Shown here piece after piece: positions 47,440-59,242 of a stretch of 61,774 nucleotides of DNA (positions are counted from its first letter, which is position 1; each line of letters starts with the position of its first letter). Below the pieces are notes generated by a model that was given only the letters and a program-made list of their open reading frames with translations, had not been told where the DNA came from and ran no database searches. The position numbers and the translations under genes are program-made. Source of the stretch: Gnetum montanum. Taxonomy: Eukaryota > Streptophyta > Gnetopsida > Gnetales > Gnetaceae. The stretch covers positions 403,059-464,832 of the forward strand of contig MNCI01035040.1 in NCBI GenBank assembly GCA_015680685.1, in the 5' to 3' direction.

Positions 47440-49860
47440 CACAAGAATGTAAGGTGGTATACACTCATCCAGATGAGTTTGTGCCAAATTTCACCTTCAT
47501 CCTACATTAGGATGAACAGATGCGATGGTGTGATATGGAGGGCAATGTCATCTTGCCCCCTGATCAATCTGCGCCCAGGATGCTATTTAAAACCCTTAAG
47601 AAGTTTGGCATAGCAAATCTTCACAAAGAATATGTTGTGGATGGATATGACACTCAGAACTATTGTCCCACTGAAACACAATGAAAGAGAGATAAACATC
47701 AAGAGAAACTCCATGAAGCTACAAAGGGGAAACATTACACTAACCCCCTATTCCTATTAGATAAAGAAAATAATGAGGATCTTTCCTTGGAAGGTTCTTA
47801 ACATGAAGATTCTTCACCCCCTACTATTAATGGTGAGGGTGTGAACCTAAACCTGCGATTGACTATTCATAAACTAGGTTCAAAACAGAGTGATAGCCAC
47901 AATAGGGACTTGGGTAAACATCACAATAACAAGGGATCTAAGGATGGTGATCATAATAAATGTAAGCGTGATGGCAGACACCGTGATGGCGATGGTGGTC
48001 CACTTTCCTCTTCATCCTCTTCATCTGATTTTGAACATTCCTCTTCATCTGATGGTTCTCATGGAATCTTCCATCAAAATAACCATAATGAAGGTGATTG
48101 ACGAAATAACAATGACCGTGAAGGCCACCCAAACCGAAGGGGTGGCTGAAACCATCATTAACGTCATCAACACAGCAATGATGATGAACCGTTATTGGTG
48201 ACTTGAAGTATGTTCAACATTGTAGAGGTAGTAAGAATCTTGACTAGGCATATGAAGGAAAGTCAAATTAAGTGCCTAGACATGAACAATATCCCAAAAT
48301 TTGAAGGGGGATACAATTCTAATTCATAGACACATCTACAAGCTTTTCAAGATGTTTGTGCCTTACAGAACATAGAGAATGAGTGGCAAAAACTCAAGCT
48401 TTTCCCAAGGACACTCATTAAGTAAGCTAAAAGTTGGTACCGATCCTTAGAACTAGAATCTATCTAAATATGGAGTACCATGTTAGAGCTATTCAATGAC
48501 AAATACCAGATGTACTCCAAAGTGCCTAATCTGAGAAGGCAAATTCAAGGTTGGAAACAAGGAGCACATGAACCCTTAGATGCTACCATGGGCTAATACT
48601 ATTCACTCTTACACTAATGCCCTAGCCATAGTTACTCTTAGAGGGAACAACTTCGCCACATCATAAATGAGCTTGGAGTAGAAACAAGAAGAACCCTTGG
48701 AGTGTATGCCCAAGGAATATTTTCTAAAATGAGAGCTCATCAGATCCAAAGGTTAATTGAGCAAGTAGCAAACAAAAAAGTGAGATACGAAAAAGGGCAT
48801 GTGCTGAAGAGTATAATAGAGACTCATCCATCAAAAAATGAGAGGTTCGATTTTGTGATGAGGAGGAGTCACTACTTGATGAAGTGGTGAACAGAAAGAC
48901 CTTGCCCATCCAAAAATATATTTTTGATAGTTTGGCCAAGGTCGATAAGTTATGGGACTCTTTGGATGAAAATTTTCAAACTGCATTGAAGATTGCTAAA
49001 GAATCCAAAGAGCAAAATAGTTATCATAATCGCAAGAGGTGAAAAGAAGCTGAACATGTCTACTAAAGAGGTAAGGGCAAAGTTGCTATAGTAGAGAAAG
49101 TTGTGGAGTCTGACTCTAATGATGAAACTGAATGTGACATATGCCAATACAAACATCCAAAGGGATGCTGCCCTATGGGGTCACACTTACAAGAGTCTGG
49201 AGTGTATGCATTGAATCCTCACCTAGCACGTAAGCAAGCTCCAAGATGATTGCCTTACCCTCAAGGCAATCCAAGATAGTTCCACCAGCAACGACAGGCT
49301 TACTACCTAAGTGGAACTCCTCCACAACCTTATGAACAATACCAACAATGGTACCAACCACAATTGTGGGGAATGCCACCACCAAGGCAACAATACCCTT
49401 ATAGGAAACTAGATCCATATGGATATTATGTTCAATAGTTCATCTCCCCTAGAAGTTCTACAAGTCATGCATCATTCCAGCATCACTATTACCCTCCAAA
49501 GTATCACCAAACACATTCATCATCTACCCAAGGAAAAAACCCATATCCGTATCCTTATCATCCTCTACATCCCTCTACAGTTACACCTCCACCTTCAACC
49601 CAATTACCTCATACTTCGTCTATACAGGGTGAGATTCCTCCATAATCGCAACAACAAAATGCTACAAGGGTTGTACATTCACAACCAATTTTTCAACCAA
49701 GTGGTCTAGATAATTGATCAAGGAAATGACCTTTCTTTTGTCCTAGTAGTCCTCTCCAACCCTCACAATCTACTCTGATTGATCAACCTGCATCTCCAGC
49801 ATCCTCATCCTCTACATCAAATACCTTTTAGTGCCCTTCAAATCAAGTAGGATTCGCACT
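47440..49860 (+). pseudogene. gag of E3 (broken)
   Basis: N-terminal blocks are shared with E1 and E2. A His/Asp/Ser-rich low-complexity stretch lies at 47880-48080. The Ty3 gag core runs from about 48270 to 48560 (LFPRTLIK.AKSWYRSLELE, WSTMLELFNDKYQ), with an intact zinc knuckle at 49133-49171 (C-D-I-C-Q-Y-K-H-P-K-G-C-C). The Pro/Gln/Tyr linker follows to 49860. It is the best preserved gag of the three copies but still has stops (for example TAG at 49277). Confidence 0.82.
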
Positions 49861-49949
49861 GTAATGTTAATCCATGCTATTTCTGATTAGATCAAGGTTG
49901 GTAATATTCCTACAAAAAGATTTGACCCAAGAAGTCCACTCATTAAGAG

Positions 49950-50290
49950 CCATGCAAAGCTCTTCTTGATATTGGTTCTAGAGTTAACCTCATCTCCCAT
50001 GATATGTATAAGGCTTGGAACCTACCACCTCTCAAGAAGAGCAACATTCATCTAGAATTAGTAGATCAGTCAATTACTGTCCCTTTGGGATTAGTATAGT
50101 ACATTGTGACTACAGTTTGTGGGTGGTCCTATCTTGCTAATTCTCTAGTGATCAAGGTGGACAACTGCAAAAGGGACTTCCCCATCATCATGGGAAGGGC
50201 TTGGTTAAGCATGGTCGACACATGAATGGGTATAAGGGATCTATCCCTAGAAATATACAAGGAAAATGAGCTAGGAAAAACTAAGAAGAA
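49950..50290 (+). pseudogene. Aspartic protease of E3
   Basis: The site LLLDIGSRVNLIS is followed by VTTVCGWSYLANSLV and the GDFPIIMGRAWL-type block. Single stops interrupt it. The canonical D-S/T-G reads D-I-G. Confidence 0.78.
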
Positions 50291-50789
50291 GCGTATTCCA
50301 TGCATCACGTATAGTGATAATGCGTGCAATTTTGTGCAAAAGATTTGGTCCATCAAGAGCACATATATTAAGGCATGTAGTCAGTATGCACAAGAATTAA
50401 CATTCAAAGGTGTCTGTGCATAGTAGCCACAAAGCAGGAGCCAACTAAGAGCTTAACATGTGCATATGTTGAAAGCATGAACAAAATTGAACAAATTCAT
50501 TTCCAACTCTCTAATGAAGATTATGATACTTGTTGGAGAGAGTTATAAATCCCTAATCACTTCAAGCGAGAGCCCTTAGATCTTCAAACTTTACCAGCCT
50601 GTATGGAGTATGCATTTTTTAAAAATGATAAACTGACCATCATTAATGTTAAATTTTCTCCTAAAAAAAAGAAAAGCTATTGAAAGTGGTGAATAAATGG
50701 TCAATATCCTTTACTTGATCATATCCAAAGCTAACAGGCATTGATCCAAGGATATGTTAGCATCACATCTACATCAACTTGACCATGAA

Positions 50790-51640
50790 GCCTAGAAGGC
50801 AATCGTAAGAGTGGTTGAACCCAAATTAAAGCAAATCATCAAGGAGGAAACAGAGAAACTCCTCAAGGTGGGGTTTATCTATCCAATTGTAGATAATGAG
50901 TGGGTTAGTCCACTCATAATTGTACCAAAGAAGGGTGACAAATGGTGGGTTTGCATCGACTTTAGGCTATTAAATATGGCAACATGTAAGAATCACTTTT
51001 CTTTTCCATTTGTGGATCAAGTATTAGACACCATATCTGGGCATTGTTATTATAGCTTTTTGGAAAGTTATAGTGGCTATAACCAAATCCAAATTACACT
51101 CAAAGATCAAGCCAAGAAAACATTCATGAGTCCCTAGGGAACTTTTGCATACATAAGATGCCATTCAGTCTATGTACTTCCCTTGTAACATTTCAATGCT
51201 TGGTCCTTAGTGTCTTTCAATAGAAAATTAGTAGTGGTGTTGAAGTCTTCATAGATGACTTTTGCACCTATGAAACTACCTTTGAGCAAGCATTGGACCG
51301 ACTTGAGCAAGTGTTGAAGAGATGTGTAGAGACAAACCTACAACTCAACTAGCAAAAGAGCCATCTCATGGTCCAAGAAGGCATTATGCTAGGGCACCAA
51401 ATTTTGCAGAAAGGGATTGAGGTAGAGCCAAAAAAGATAAGGATCATCCAAGGAATAACACATCAACTAGAGATTATTAAAGATGTCTAGTCATTCCTTG
51501 GACACATTGGTTACTACTAGTGATTTATTGAGAATTTCTCTAAGATTGCAAAGCCATTGGTAGAACTTATAAAGAAAGATGTACCTTTCATTTGGACCAA
51601 GGAATGTGAACACGCATTCAAATTTAAGAAATTAAAGAAT
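50790..51640 (+). pseudogene. Reverse transcriptase of E3 (truncated)
   Basis: A clean 108-codon stretch at 50811-51137 has VGFIYPIVDNEWV, PLIIVPKKGDKWWVCIDFR, FPFVDQVLDTISGH and YSGYNQIQITLKDQAK. The PWGTF Trp is TAG at 51135. The catalytic box reads VFIDDFCTYE with both Asp. The RNase H connection starts (VPFIWTKECEHAF) and is cut at about 51640 by the internal deletion. Confidence 0.88.
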
Positions 51641-51644
51641 TAGT

Positions 51645-52440
51645 TCAGGGACCAAGTTGGCTTGCAAAAGGAAATTAATGAAAAACAAATCTAGATGGAA
51701 AAGGAAAAATAAATGAAGCCCTCTAGTAACTTCAGTAAGGAAGAGAGATGTTGTAGCTCATCCTTGATGGAATTGATGCCTACAACAAAGTGGAGATCCA
51801 CTTGAAGGAGCTGCAAATCAAGGAGATGATAAAGTACATGAAGTTGGCTAATCTCCATTATGAAAACCTGGCAATGCCGACTGCCAGACAGCCATGGTCA
51901 GAATTAGAGAAACAAGTGGCTAGCTTATATATGCTATATAAGGCTGAGTTCAAGCACCACAAGGACACCAAGCAAAAGCTTGAGACTACTAACACTAAAC
52001 TTAAAGTTCTTAGAGGATGATTCAGATATAAACGATCTATCATTGAGGACCTAGCCAAATGGATAAATAACTACAAATAGTTGAAGGACACAGTCAGGGT
52101 GTTCAACATTGAATGTAAACAATTTGCTGCCTAGTTTGTCAATGCCAAGGAGTTGTTTTCAGTGATCCCATGTCCTTAGGATGTGTCCATTCTAACACAC
52201 ATTGAGGAAGCTACATGGATGGATGATCCTAGGAGTAAGGAGGAGAAAATAAAAGCATTACTGGATGCTTTTCGCCTCCCACCTAAAGTCACAATAGCAA
52301 CAAGGCAACTGTAGTCACCTTAACCACCACCAATGCGTGAAGCTGATGGAAGTCCCTCAGAGCCTCAAGAACCATCACCGCTTGGGACTATTTGATCTTC
52401 TCCAACAAGCTTCAGACCATCAAGGAATGTGTTTTCCACT
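51645..52440 (+). pseudogene. Remnant of the extra ORF in E3
   Basis: Collinear with about 31060-31760 of E2. The clean piece 51790-52020 has LKELQIKEMIKYMKLA, LEKQVASLYMLYKAEFKHH and KQKLETTN. The helical, charged pattern is kept in both copies. A Pro-rich tail follows (52300-52400). Conservation of amino-acid pattern between E2 and E3 supports this as a real protein-coding region in the ancestor. Confidence 0.75.
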
Positions 52441-52640
52441 TTTGAAGAGTTGAATCATGGTGTTTAATTTTGTATCTTGAACACCACCATTTTTGTAATG
52501 TGCTAATCTGTACACTCAGGTACTCTATTTTTTATCAAGTCAATTAGTTTGTTCTATTGAAGAAAAATCAGTCAATAATCCCATACCTTTCAAATTTTGT
52601 AAAAGAACTTGAGGATGAATTTTCATTCAGTCATGGGGCA

Positions 52641-53486
52641 TGATGACCCTGGTCGACGAGGCCATGTTGACGTAGCGTCTATCTGTCGCCTATAAATACA
52701 TGCCTACCAGCTGCATTTATGGCAATCTAGATTTCAATAGTAGTGAAGCTCTTGCATTTTTTTCCATTCAAAAGTTAGAATTTTTTCACCCCAAGTGCCC
52801 ATAGCAAGAGTCATTGAGTGTATGGATCTTTATTCGAGCATTGTTGTACCTGAGCATGAGAGTGTGTGCAGCAATAAAGACAAGCTTTCTGATAAACCTT
52901 GCAACACTTTAGATAGATTAGCTATTTTATTTATGCATTTACTTTTTCTAATTATTTATTAAATGTTTTCAATTAATTATCAATTATTTTCCAATTACTA
53001 TGTTAGATAAGCAATTAAGCCAAACAAATTACATACATAAGTAAAATCACTTTGAGCATAACACATATTCGCTTCGTAATCTTAGTAGCATTATTGCTTA
53101 GCATACCTAGTAGCATAGCACTTGGTCGCCTAGTAGTAGATATGTGGGTTTAGGACATGTACGGAAAGTGGGAACAGATACTTATGTTAGGATTAGTGAA
53201 ATGATTAGTTAATTAGATCAGTTAATCAAATCCCTTTTTATCTACAATTCAAGCACCCAACTATAAAACCTAAAAAATAATAAAAATTGAATGCCTTAGT
53301 TACACTTAACCATACCAACAAATGTCACAAGTGTAATTGGGAAGACAACGATTAACCTTAAGGCTAGATTCAATTCCTAAAGGACTAGTGCTCTAGAAAT
53401 GATGAAGTTCATGGAATTCAACCAGATCGTGCATGAACACTTTGTCATTTGTATGGTTGGGCATAGGGGTACCTCGCCACTCATTA
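52641..53486 (+). repeat. 3' LTR of E3
   Basis: TGATGACC to ACTCATTA (the last but one base mutated from CTCATCA). A TATA box (GCCTATAAATAC) is near 52689 and AATAAAGACAAGC near 52877. The preceding CATTCAGTCATGGGGCA is the likely polypurine tract. It differs from the 5' LTR at many positions, so E3 is not recent. Confidence 0.9.
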
Positions 53487-54537
53487 GATTTACCCCAAAA
53501 ATTTCATAAAAATATTTAAGAAGTGGCATACTTGTTTTAGGATACTTTTTAAGTAAAAAAATTAAGAAAAATGATATTGTTAATATTCCATAGATCTATG
53601 AATTTCAATACATATTTACATTAAAATACTTGGGTTACCTCCAAAAAGAGAAATAAAAATTGAGAATGCCTTTAAACTAAGGATAGAACCAATTTCCAAG
53701 GTGTCATCTCAAATGTCATTGATTAACTAGAAAAACTAAAAATTCAAGTGCAATATTTTGGATAAAGTTTTTATTTGACTTAGTGTTTTACTATGGGATG
53801 CATGAGTGCTATTTATAGAAAAACAAAGATGGAACCTTAACACTATGCATTAAGTATGAATGATTGAATCAAGTTATAATTAAGAATAAATATCCTTTAT
53901 CTAGTATAGATGAGCTATTTGATGAGCTTAGAGATGTGACTATGTTTTCTAAAATGGACTTAAAATATTGGGATGTTGAAATCAGAAATAATTGAAATAT
54001 AGGTACACCTCAAGGTATATAGAAAATGGACTTAAAATATGGATACTATCAATTAAAAATTAAACAAAAAGATGTTCTAAAGATAGTCTTTAAGACAAGA
54101 TATGAACATTTTCATGTCTTTTCATTTATGTTGACAAATGCTCATGCAATATTCACTAATTTAATGGATAATGTGTTAAGACCCTATCTAGATAAATTTA
54201 CAATAGTGTTCATTGATGATATTTTAGCATATTCTAGAAGTGAGGAAGAACATTTGGATCATTTGAGAAAAATATTATAGCTCTTTAGAGAAAATCAATT
54301 ATATTCTCAATCATCTAATTATTCATTTTGACAAAATAATATACAATTTCGTAGTCATATAATATCAAAAGTACGGATAGCAGTCAATCCAATAAAGATC
54401 AGGTGATTTGGGATTGATCAAGATCTAGTATCTTAATAGAAGTAAGTAGTTTCCTAGGGTTATGAAGTTATTACAAAATATTTGTAAAAGACATTGCTAG
54501 GATTACATCTCTTTTAACTAATATTTTTAGAAATTAT
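53487..54537 (+). pseudogene. Reverse transcriptase of gypsy element G
   Basis: After about 400 bp of degraded sequence, RT begins with NKYPLSSIDELFDELRDV and MFSKMDLKY. It then has an internal insertion or duplication (53969-54043). The clean 84-codon stretch 54026-54280 follows: GYYQLKIKQKDVLKIVFKTR, YEHFHVFSFMLTNA and the catalytic IVFIDDILAYSRS. The blocks are typical of chromovirus-type Ty3/gypsy RT. The gene is cut at 54537 by the copia element C and resumes at 60301. Confidence 0.85.
53951..54043 (+). repeat. 18-bp direct repeat bounding a 58-bp insertion in RT
   Basis: AAAATGGACTTAAAATAT occurs near 53951 and again near 54026. The second copy continues in frame with GYYQLK. The first is followed by unrelated, stop-containing sequence. 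Confidence 0.85.
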
Positions 54538-55614
54538 TTTTGAGCTTTTGGTATGTCAAAATCTTAAGGAAAATGGAGAAAATAGAATGTTTGTGAGGTG
54601 TGATGATCTTGCAAGACATGAATAAGAAATCAAGAAAAAAAGATCTACAATGAGATGACAAAATGAAGACTACATGGGCAAGATGAGAGCATGGATAAGT
54701 ATGGATGAAAATAACAGCTACAAATCAAATGAAGATGCTCCAAGAGTTAATAAGAAGAAAAAATGACAAGAGAAAGCCTTAGAAGACAAAGGACAAAACT
54801 TGAGGAGACGTCTCCTAAAAATAGTAAACGTCTCTATTATAGAGGAGACGTCTCCCCAAAGATGTCCCTCAGGAGATGTCCCACTTTCCAAAGAGACGTC
54901 TCTCCTACATAGAGGTCAGTCTTAGGTAGACATCCCAACTTCAAAGAAGATGTCTACACTAGTTGTTGGGTAGTCATTGCACAAATTTTGAGGAATTTTT
55001 GAAAACTCCAAAGCTATAAAAAGACATCAAATTCTTAGGAATTGTGCAAGCACTATTCACATTCAAGCTCATAATTGTCTATTCTATATAATTTTATTTT
55101 ACTCTTATTGTACTATCATTTGTTGTATGTTATATTGAACTTCAACTACAAGGACATGTAAATTTAGTTACATTCTTTTCTTATGTCTTTTTCTTTTTCT
55201 TGATTGCCCTGCAAAGTTGATGTGCTTCTTGTGAGAAGGCATCCATATTGAACTTGTTAGGATCCTACAAGATTGAGTGGTTATACAACAACAAAACACT
55301 TCATAGGAGAGCTCAATTTTGTAAAGGTTTTGGAATCCTTAAAACCACATTTTGAGCTTGTTGGGACCTTGCAAGATTGAGAGATTTCACAGTGACAAAA
55401 TTGTCCATAGTGAAGCTCAAATCTTGTAAAGGTTTTGGTGTCCTTAAAATCACATTTTTGAAGAAACAAAGTCCAAAGGTATGCATGGATTCTACCCTTC
55501 AAGTGTGGACATACCCAAGTTGGGGAACCATGTTAAATTTGGTATGTTCATGTGTTGGTGAAATTTTAATTTTGGGAAACATATTCAACCCTCCTTCTAA
55601 GTTCTCAATCCTCA
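54538..55614 (+). repeat. 5' LTR of C
   Basis: It starts TTTTGAGC (TGTTGACC in the 3' LTR) and ends CCTCA. It contains a GAGACGTCTC palindrome array at about 54800-54960. No standard TATA box is obvious; TCTATATAATTTTA near 55082 is a candidate. Confidence 0.85.
54804..54960. repeat. GAGACGTCTC palindrome array in the C 5' LTR
   Basis: Perfect 12-bp palindromes GGAGACGTCTCC at 54804-54815 and 54844-54855, and AGAGACGTCTCT at 54892-54903, plus several half or CpG-decayed forms (GAGATGTCCC, AGACATCCC). The core GACGTC is the C-box type bZIP recognition word. Confidence 0.88.
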
Positions 55615-55616
55615 AG

Positions 55617-55628
55617 TGGTATCAAAGC
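55617..55628 (+). promoter_or_regulatory. Primer-binding site of C (tRNA-iMet type)
   Basis: TGGTATCAAAGC, two bases after the LTR. One mismatch to the standard TGGTATCAGAGC. Confidence 0.9.
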
Positions 55629-55670
55629 CTAGTACTCCCAATTTTGAGCATAACAACTCAAGAGTGAACG

Positions 55671-56620
55671 ATGGAAAAAGGATCATACATCAAGTCACCA
55701 ATGTTTAAGGGGGTCACCTTTACATGTAGGAAGACACGAATGCAAAAATTCTTTAAGTACATAAGATTCTTAATTTGGACATTCATCTTGGATGGATATA
55801 CTCAACTCATTAGTTGCAAAGGTAAGAATAGAGGTAAGCAATCTAAAATTTCAAATTTTAATATATTTTCTATGGAATATTGGATATGTGATAGAAGAGG
55901 CCATATGGCCTCCAAGTGCCTAAATACTTATAGGTTGCAAGGAAAAGAGTATAGTGAAGAAAGAAGAAGAAGTACCATCTATGCAAGTTGGGATAACAAA
56001 GAGGAAACATCTCAAGAAGATAAGGAGGCAAAAAAATATCTACACTAGCTGGGATGATGAAAAGAAAGTGAAGAAGAGGTGGATGACACTTTAAAAGATT
56101 CACATCTTATCTGTATGGCTCTCATTGATGATGATACTAGCCTATTTGATAATGATGATCAAATGGAAACTAATGAAGAAAGTTATGACATCTTGTGTAA
56201 AGAACTTTTATCTTTTCAAAATATTTGTATATATTTGAATAATTAATTAAAAAAAGGATCAAGATATCTCTTTATTAAATATGAAAATTTTAAATCTCAC
56301 AAAAGAAACCTCAAACCTAAGGGTTGAGAATAAAAAACTAACCTTGTCTTATGAGCATATTAAGGAAGAACTTGCATATGCTAAACTTGTAAATGAGAGG
56401 CTAGTCAAAGGAAAAGAATCCCTTGGCATCATTCTAGGACAATGAAGAAGTCCACATGATAAAAGTGGGCTAGGATGTTATTCACAAGAAAAAGCATCTA
56501 CACAAACTCCACCTCAACAAAAGGCTTATCCAAAGATTGAAGTATCAATAGGCACTACATTCCAACCAAGAGCACAATAGGAAGGTTAGATGTTAGTATT
56601 ATAATAAATTTGGTCATAAG
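55671..56620 (+). pseudogene. Copia gag of C
   Basis: From ATG 55671 a 125-codon frame begins KGSYIKSPMFKGVTFTCRKT, related to the start of copia gag (P.F.G.NY..WK..M). The core domain is then deleted, and the frame passes to a knuckle-like YWICDRRGHMASKC with the first Cys as Tyr. An acidic region, a helical stretch (VENKKLTLSYEHIKEEL, about 56320) and a second degraded knuckle (YYNKFGHKQCKC, about 56600) follow in other frames. The gag is internally deleted and cannot form a capsid on its own. Confidence 0.72.
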
Positions 56621-59242
56621 CAATGCAAGTGCAATTTAAAATATTATTAGATGAACACTTGGTCATATCACAACACTCCTTGGTCTTACCCAAATGCACC
56701 TAGAAAGAAAATCCTATAGGGAAAAAAGGAATGGAGGACAAATCAAGTAGGTAAAGAGAACAAAATGGTGTGTAGAATCAAGCAAAAAGAAGGAAGTTAA
56801 AGAACTCTCAATAATTTTGTGAAAGGGAGCAAGACATTAGAAATAAACAAAATTGGGATGAAAGGAGTAACTTTGAGAGAAGAACCTTAGTTCCAATCTC
56901 CTTAGATATCTTGATCTCCATCAGCAAGCAAGGTAAGTAACTGTATGAATAGTTATAATCATTATTCCTTAACTTGATGAGATTAGACTAAATTAGTTTA
57001 TTTTTATGGTTGAATGAAAGGTATTGGAAATCTTTGAAAATCCAAAGAAATTTTCACTTGACCTTGCAAATTATTGAATCATAATATGCTATAACAACCT
57101 ATTTGTGCTACTTTTGAAGTGTTTATTGATGAATCATGTTTTGGATTCTTAACTAGAATGTATTGGTTTCAAGTGGTTTCAAGTCCTTGATTATAATTTA
57201 TGGACCAAAAGCTCTTTGTTGAACATTCATTGTTGTTTAAACATGCATGTCTTATACTCTTAAGTAAGCTATGATATGACATTTTTTCTTTCTTAAAGTG
57301 CAATTGTTTTTTTTTAATTATGTATGGTAATTGAAGCATTTAAATTAGTACCTTTAATGAAATTCATGTATCTTCTAAGAAAAAGCAACATTTCAGAAGG
57401 AATTCCTTAAGCATATGAACTATTTATCCTTATCATAAGATGCTACTAATGGAAGGTCTTTCTTTCAAAAGTCTCAAAACTTGATCTTGATATGGCACTC
57501 CAGATTTATGGAGACATCACCTAATCTCTTGTGTAATTCTCAATGTATGTGTGATGTTTATGTTTATTTTTTTGTGATGATTATTTGACAATGATTTCAA
57601 GATATTTTGCCATGTTTGGGAGTGTTTTAGACTTATTTTGACAAATCTAGAAGGTTCTAGGGGCTATGGGAACTTATTTGAAGGTGTTCAAAGGTTCCAA
57701 ACCTCAAGACAATCATCTTTATTTTTGGCCCTAGCAAGAGAGATGTCTACTTTAATAGAAGACATCTCAACTACATTCAAGATATCTCATTTTGACAGCA
57801 AACATCTGTCTTAGGGGGTGGAAATCTATTGCAATACATCTACGATTTCTTCAAAGATGTCTTGCATGGATTTTAATGGACATTTATTACATAAATTGAT
57901 GAGACTCAAGGATGCATCTCTATGAAGGAAAAGTAACTCATGAATGGATGTTCATTACAAAAGTTGAAGACTATAGTTTCTACTATGATTTTTGATCCTT
58001 GATGTCTAATTATATAGTCCTTTCCTTTCAAGATGGATTTCTTGTTAACTATCTAGGAATATATTGCCTATAATAAGCATTAAAAATATTATCATCTTCA
58101 TTTTTTAAGAATATCACTAATGGGAGACCTTAGTCTCCATACATGATCCTGGAATTTCTATGTAGCATCAAGATCCTAAAAGTCTCAAGGGAAGAATACC
58201 AATCTCTTAATATATGCATTATGACTAAGGAAACTAGCATGTATGCAAGGGGAGCCTATACCTCATCAACAGTTATCATCCTATAGGTCACCAGTGTAGG
58301 AGGAGTCTTTTGAGACTTTTACCAAAAGACACTCAAGTAGCAAGACTTTCCACTCTAGCACCCATAGCTGAAAATGAGCAAGAAAAGGACTATTCATTTT
58401 AGAGTATGGTAAAGTATCTAAGGTAAAATTGTGTTTTAATTTTTTTCAAGATATATTTTGAACATTTTACCTTGTGATGTATTTCTTGGTGTTGCTATTT
58501 AAAATTGGCATGGCTATATACAAATTATTTTATGACCCTCTTGTTAAGGATATGTTTAGTTGTTTTTTATCCTTTTAGATATATAGCATGATAAGATGTG
58601 TTGCTTTCTCTTAAAAGTTGAATATGTATGTTTTTACTCACCTGCCATGGAATTTCTATGCCTTATCTTTTTGTTGATATTTTAAAAAGGGGGAATATTG
58701 GATAATTATAAAACTATGAGATATTAGTTATTTGTTACTAATGGCTTATTAGTTCAGAGACAAGTTACTTGATCTTCAAGGGTCAAACTTTGGACCTCAA
58801 GCTTTAGTTTTAAGTACTCTTGAATATCAAGTGAAAGGCTTGGATTAGTTGTGCATTATTAATTTTAACTTTGTGAATAAATAAGGGTCATCTCTTAATG
58901 GAAATTAATTTCACATCATCAACCCTATGAAATCAATGCTAAAAAATGTGTACTCTTTACCTAATTTTCTTCCTTAGCTAAATGTTTGTATCTCTATGGG
59001 ATTGTCCTATGATGTTATGAAAGATTATCTTATGGAACTTTTTTTAAGGATGTTTAGGTAGGTACTTTTCATGATCCCCTCCTTTTGGGTGTTGTCCAAA
59101 AATGGGGAGAGCTTTTATACATTAAAAAAGATAGATTTTATTTTGCTATATATATGTTTGTGCTTTTATTATTCATCATATAATGTTATGGTATTATGCT
59201 CATCCATTTTCTTAAGTTTTGGACATCACTAAATAGGGAGAT
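56621..59242 (+). other. Noncoding interior of C
   Basis: No pol motif found. 57590-57870 is related to the LTR of element M (minus strand of 34780-35040). It includes GGTTCTAGGGGCTATGGG, TTTATTTTTGGCC and an AGACATCT/AGATGTCT array, so a piece of that family is embedded. The end has the purine-rich AAATAGGGAGA (59231-59241), the likely polypurine tract. Confidence 0.65.

Larger units (their letters stand above)
46462..53486 (+). mobile_element. Athila-like Ty3/gypsy retrotransposon E3 with large pol deletion
   Basis: 7025 bp, with LTRs at 46462-47253 (792 bp) and 52641-53486 (846 bp), and a perfect target duplication GATTT (46457-46461 and 53487-53491). Gag, protease and RT are present. At about 51640 the sequence jumps from the start of RNase H straight into the last third of the extra ORF known from E2. 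RNase H, integrase and the spacer are therefore missing. E3 lies inside element G and is younger than it. Confidence 0.92.
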
